From: Primula veris
Lineage: Eukaryota; Streptophyta; Magnoliopsida; Ericales; Primulaceae
Reading direction: 5' to 3'
Length of the DNA stretch: 64,000 nucleotides
NCBI GenBank assembly: GCA_963682055.1
Contig: OY821745.1
Location: 13,957,501 to 14,021,500 of the forward strand
Below the pieces are notes generated by a model, which saw nothing but the letters and a program-made list of their open reading frames with translations, was not told where the DNA came from and did no database searches. The position numbers were made by a program, and so were the translations under genes. The first letter of the stretch is position 1, and each line of letters begins with the position of its first letter. Below, in pieces: positions 63,456 to 64,000 of this stretch.

Positions 63456-64000
63456 CTGTAGATTATTAAATCCTCTAAGAGCAGCAGTACATAGTAGAAA
63501 GGTGGATTTAACTCAAGGAAGTAGATTTAACTCAAATTGAAAAGGACTCTGAGGCACACATAACTTCACAAAAACTAAACAACAAACTGGGAGAGATGTA
63601 GGATGCAGGTCAGTATTGAAAGTTTTCAAACTAAGCGACATATAAAGTTTCAGAGACCTACTCTTTACAGCTAAATCGAAAAAACTAAGTTGACGCCAAA
63701 TCAAAGGCACGTAATTACCATAAAACAACGGAACCGAGATTAACTATCAAGACTTAATCCTATTTCAAGATTGTAGTCTACCTTGCATAACATTACCTTG
63801 GAACCTTGGCAAGTCAATATCTCATACAGGGTCTACTCTATAAGTATATAATATCCATCTCCAAATCAGAGTTTATCCAATCCTACCATCACAAACACAC
63901 CCTAAAACCTGATCATTTAAACTGTATGCGGGTCAGAAGTATACATTGACAAAAGTGGCGGGGAATTCAAAGAAACCCAAAATGTTCAAATATAAATGGG
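63456..64000 (-). other. HCF244 intron (partial)
   Basis: Sequence upstream of the exon at 63455. No further exon of HCF244 was found before the window ends, so this intron is at least 545 bp. Confidence 0.8.

Noticed and set aside
63456..64000. Upstream HCF244 exon inside the window
   Set aside because: No Rossmann GxxGxxG or neighbouring family sequence was found on the minus strand here.

Overview
This is about 64 kb of AT-rich plant nuclear DNA. The evidence is two spliced genes of plant-only families, typical plant retrotransposon remnants and MITEs, and long (TA)n tracts. The range of transposon families suggests a medium or large eudicot genome; I cannot name a species. Genes: one complete gene on the minus strand (10571 down to 4331, four coding exons, 904 codons) encodes a DUF630/DUF632 protein of the NRG2-related type. 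At the right edge the last six coding exons (63455 down to 60570, 266 residues) encode HCF244, a chloroplast atypical SDR needed to make photosystem II protein D1; its 5' exons lie beyond the window. A third gene-derived sequence, a NAD kinase pseudogene (33266-41874), has premature stops and is split by a retrotransposon and by a MITE. Layout: 1-1012 is a foldback element with arms of about 400 bp. 2.2-3.4 kb is a decayed Ty3/Gypsy protease/RT fragment. 4.3-10.6 kb is the DUF630/632 gene; its second intron holds a 143-bp tandem duplication and a hAT-type MITE. 12975-20129 is a decayed Copia element (element I, plus strand), and 20494-28980 is a related Copia element in the opposite direction (element II), so the two form a giant imperfect inverted repeat. 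29.7-32.2 kb holds an LTR remnant, a Stowaway MITE, a (TA)n tract and a small LTR-like segment. 33763-41081 is a young, non-coding, Copia-primed element (element III) inside the NAD kinase pseudogene. 41.4-42.7 kb holds a second copy of the hAT MITE and a GC-rich LTR-like island. 45.3-47.0 kb is a foldback-like element with a minisatellite core and a tRNA-like head. 49.9-52.4 kb is a non-LTR reverse-transcriptase pseudogene. 53.0-53.6 kb is an A-rich minisatellite, and 54770-56177 is a solo LTR. 57.0-60.5 kb is mostly featureless with one Gypsy-end remnant, then HCF244. The most unusual signal is in the Copia elements. Elements I and II carry many hairpins whose stems differ completely in sequence while the loop is nearly always 8 nt and close to CCTGTCGT or CCAGTCGT. 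Element III carries an analogous set with a 12-nt loop containing TGTGGGCAA. All three share a leader domain of about 200 nt. Unrelated paired stems around a constant loop look like a repeated structural motif in RNA or single-stranded DNA, not like coding sequence. No function has been shown; packaging or Gag binding is only a hypothesis.
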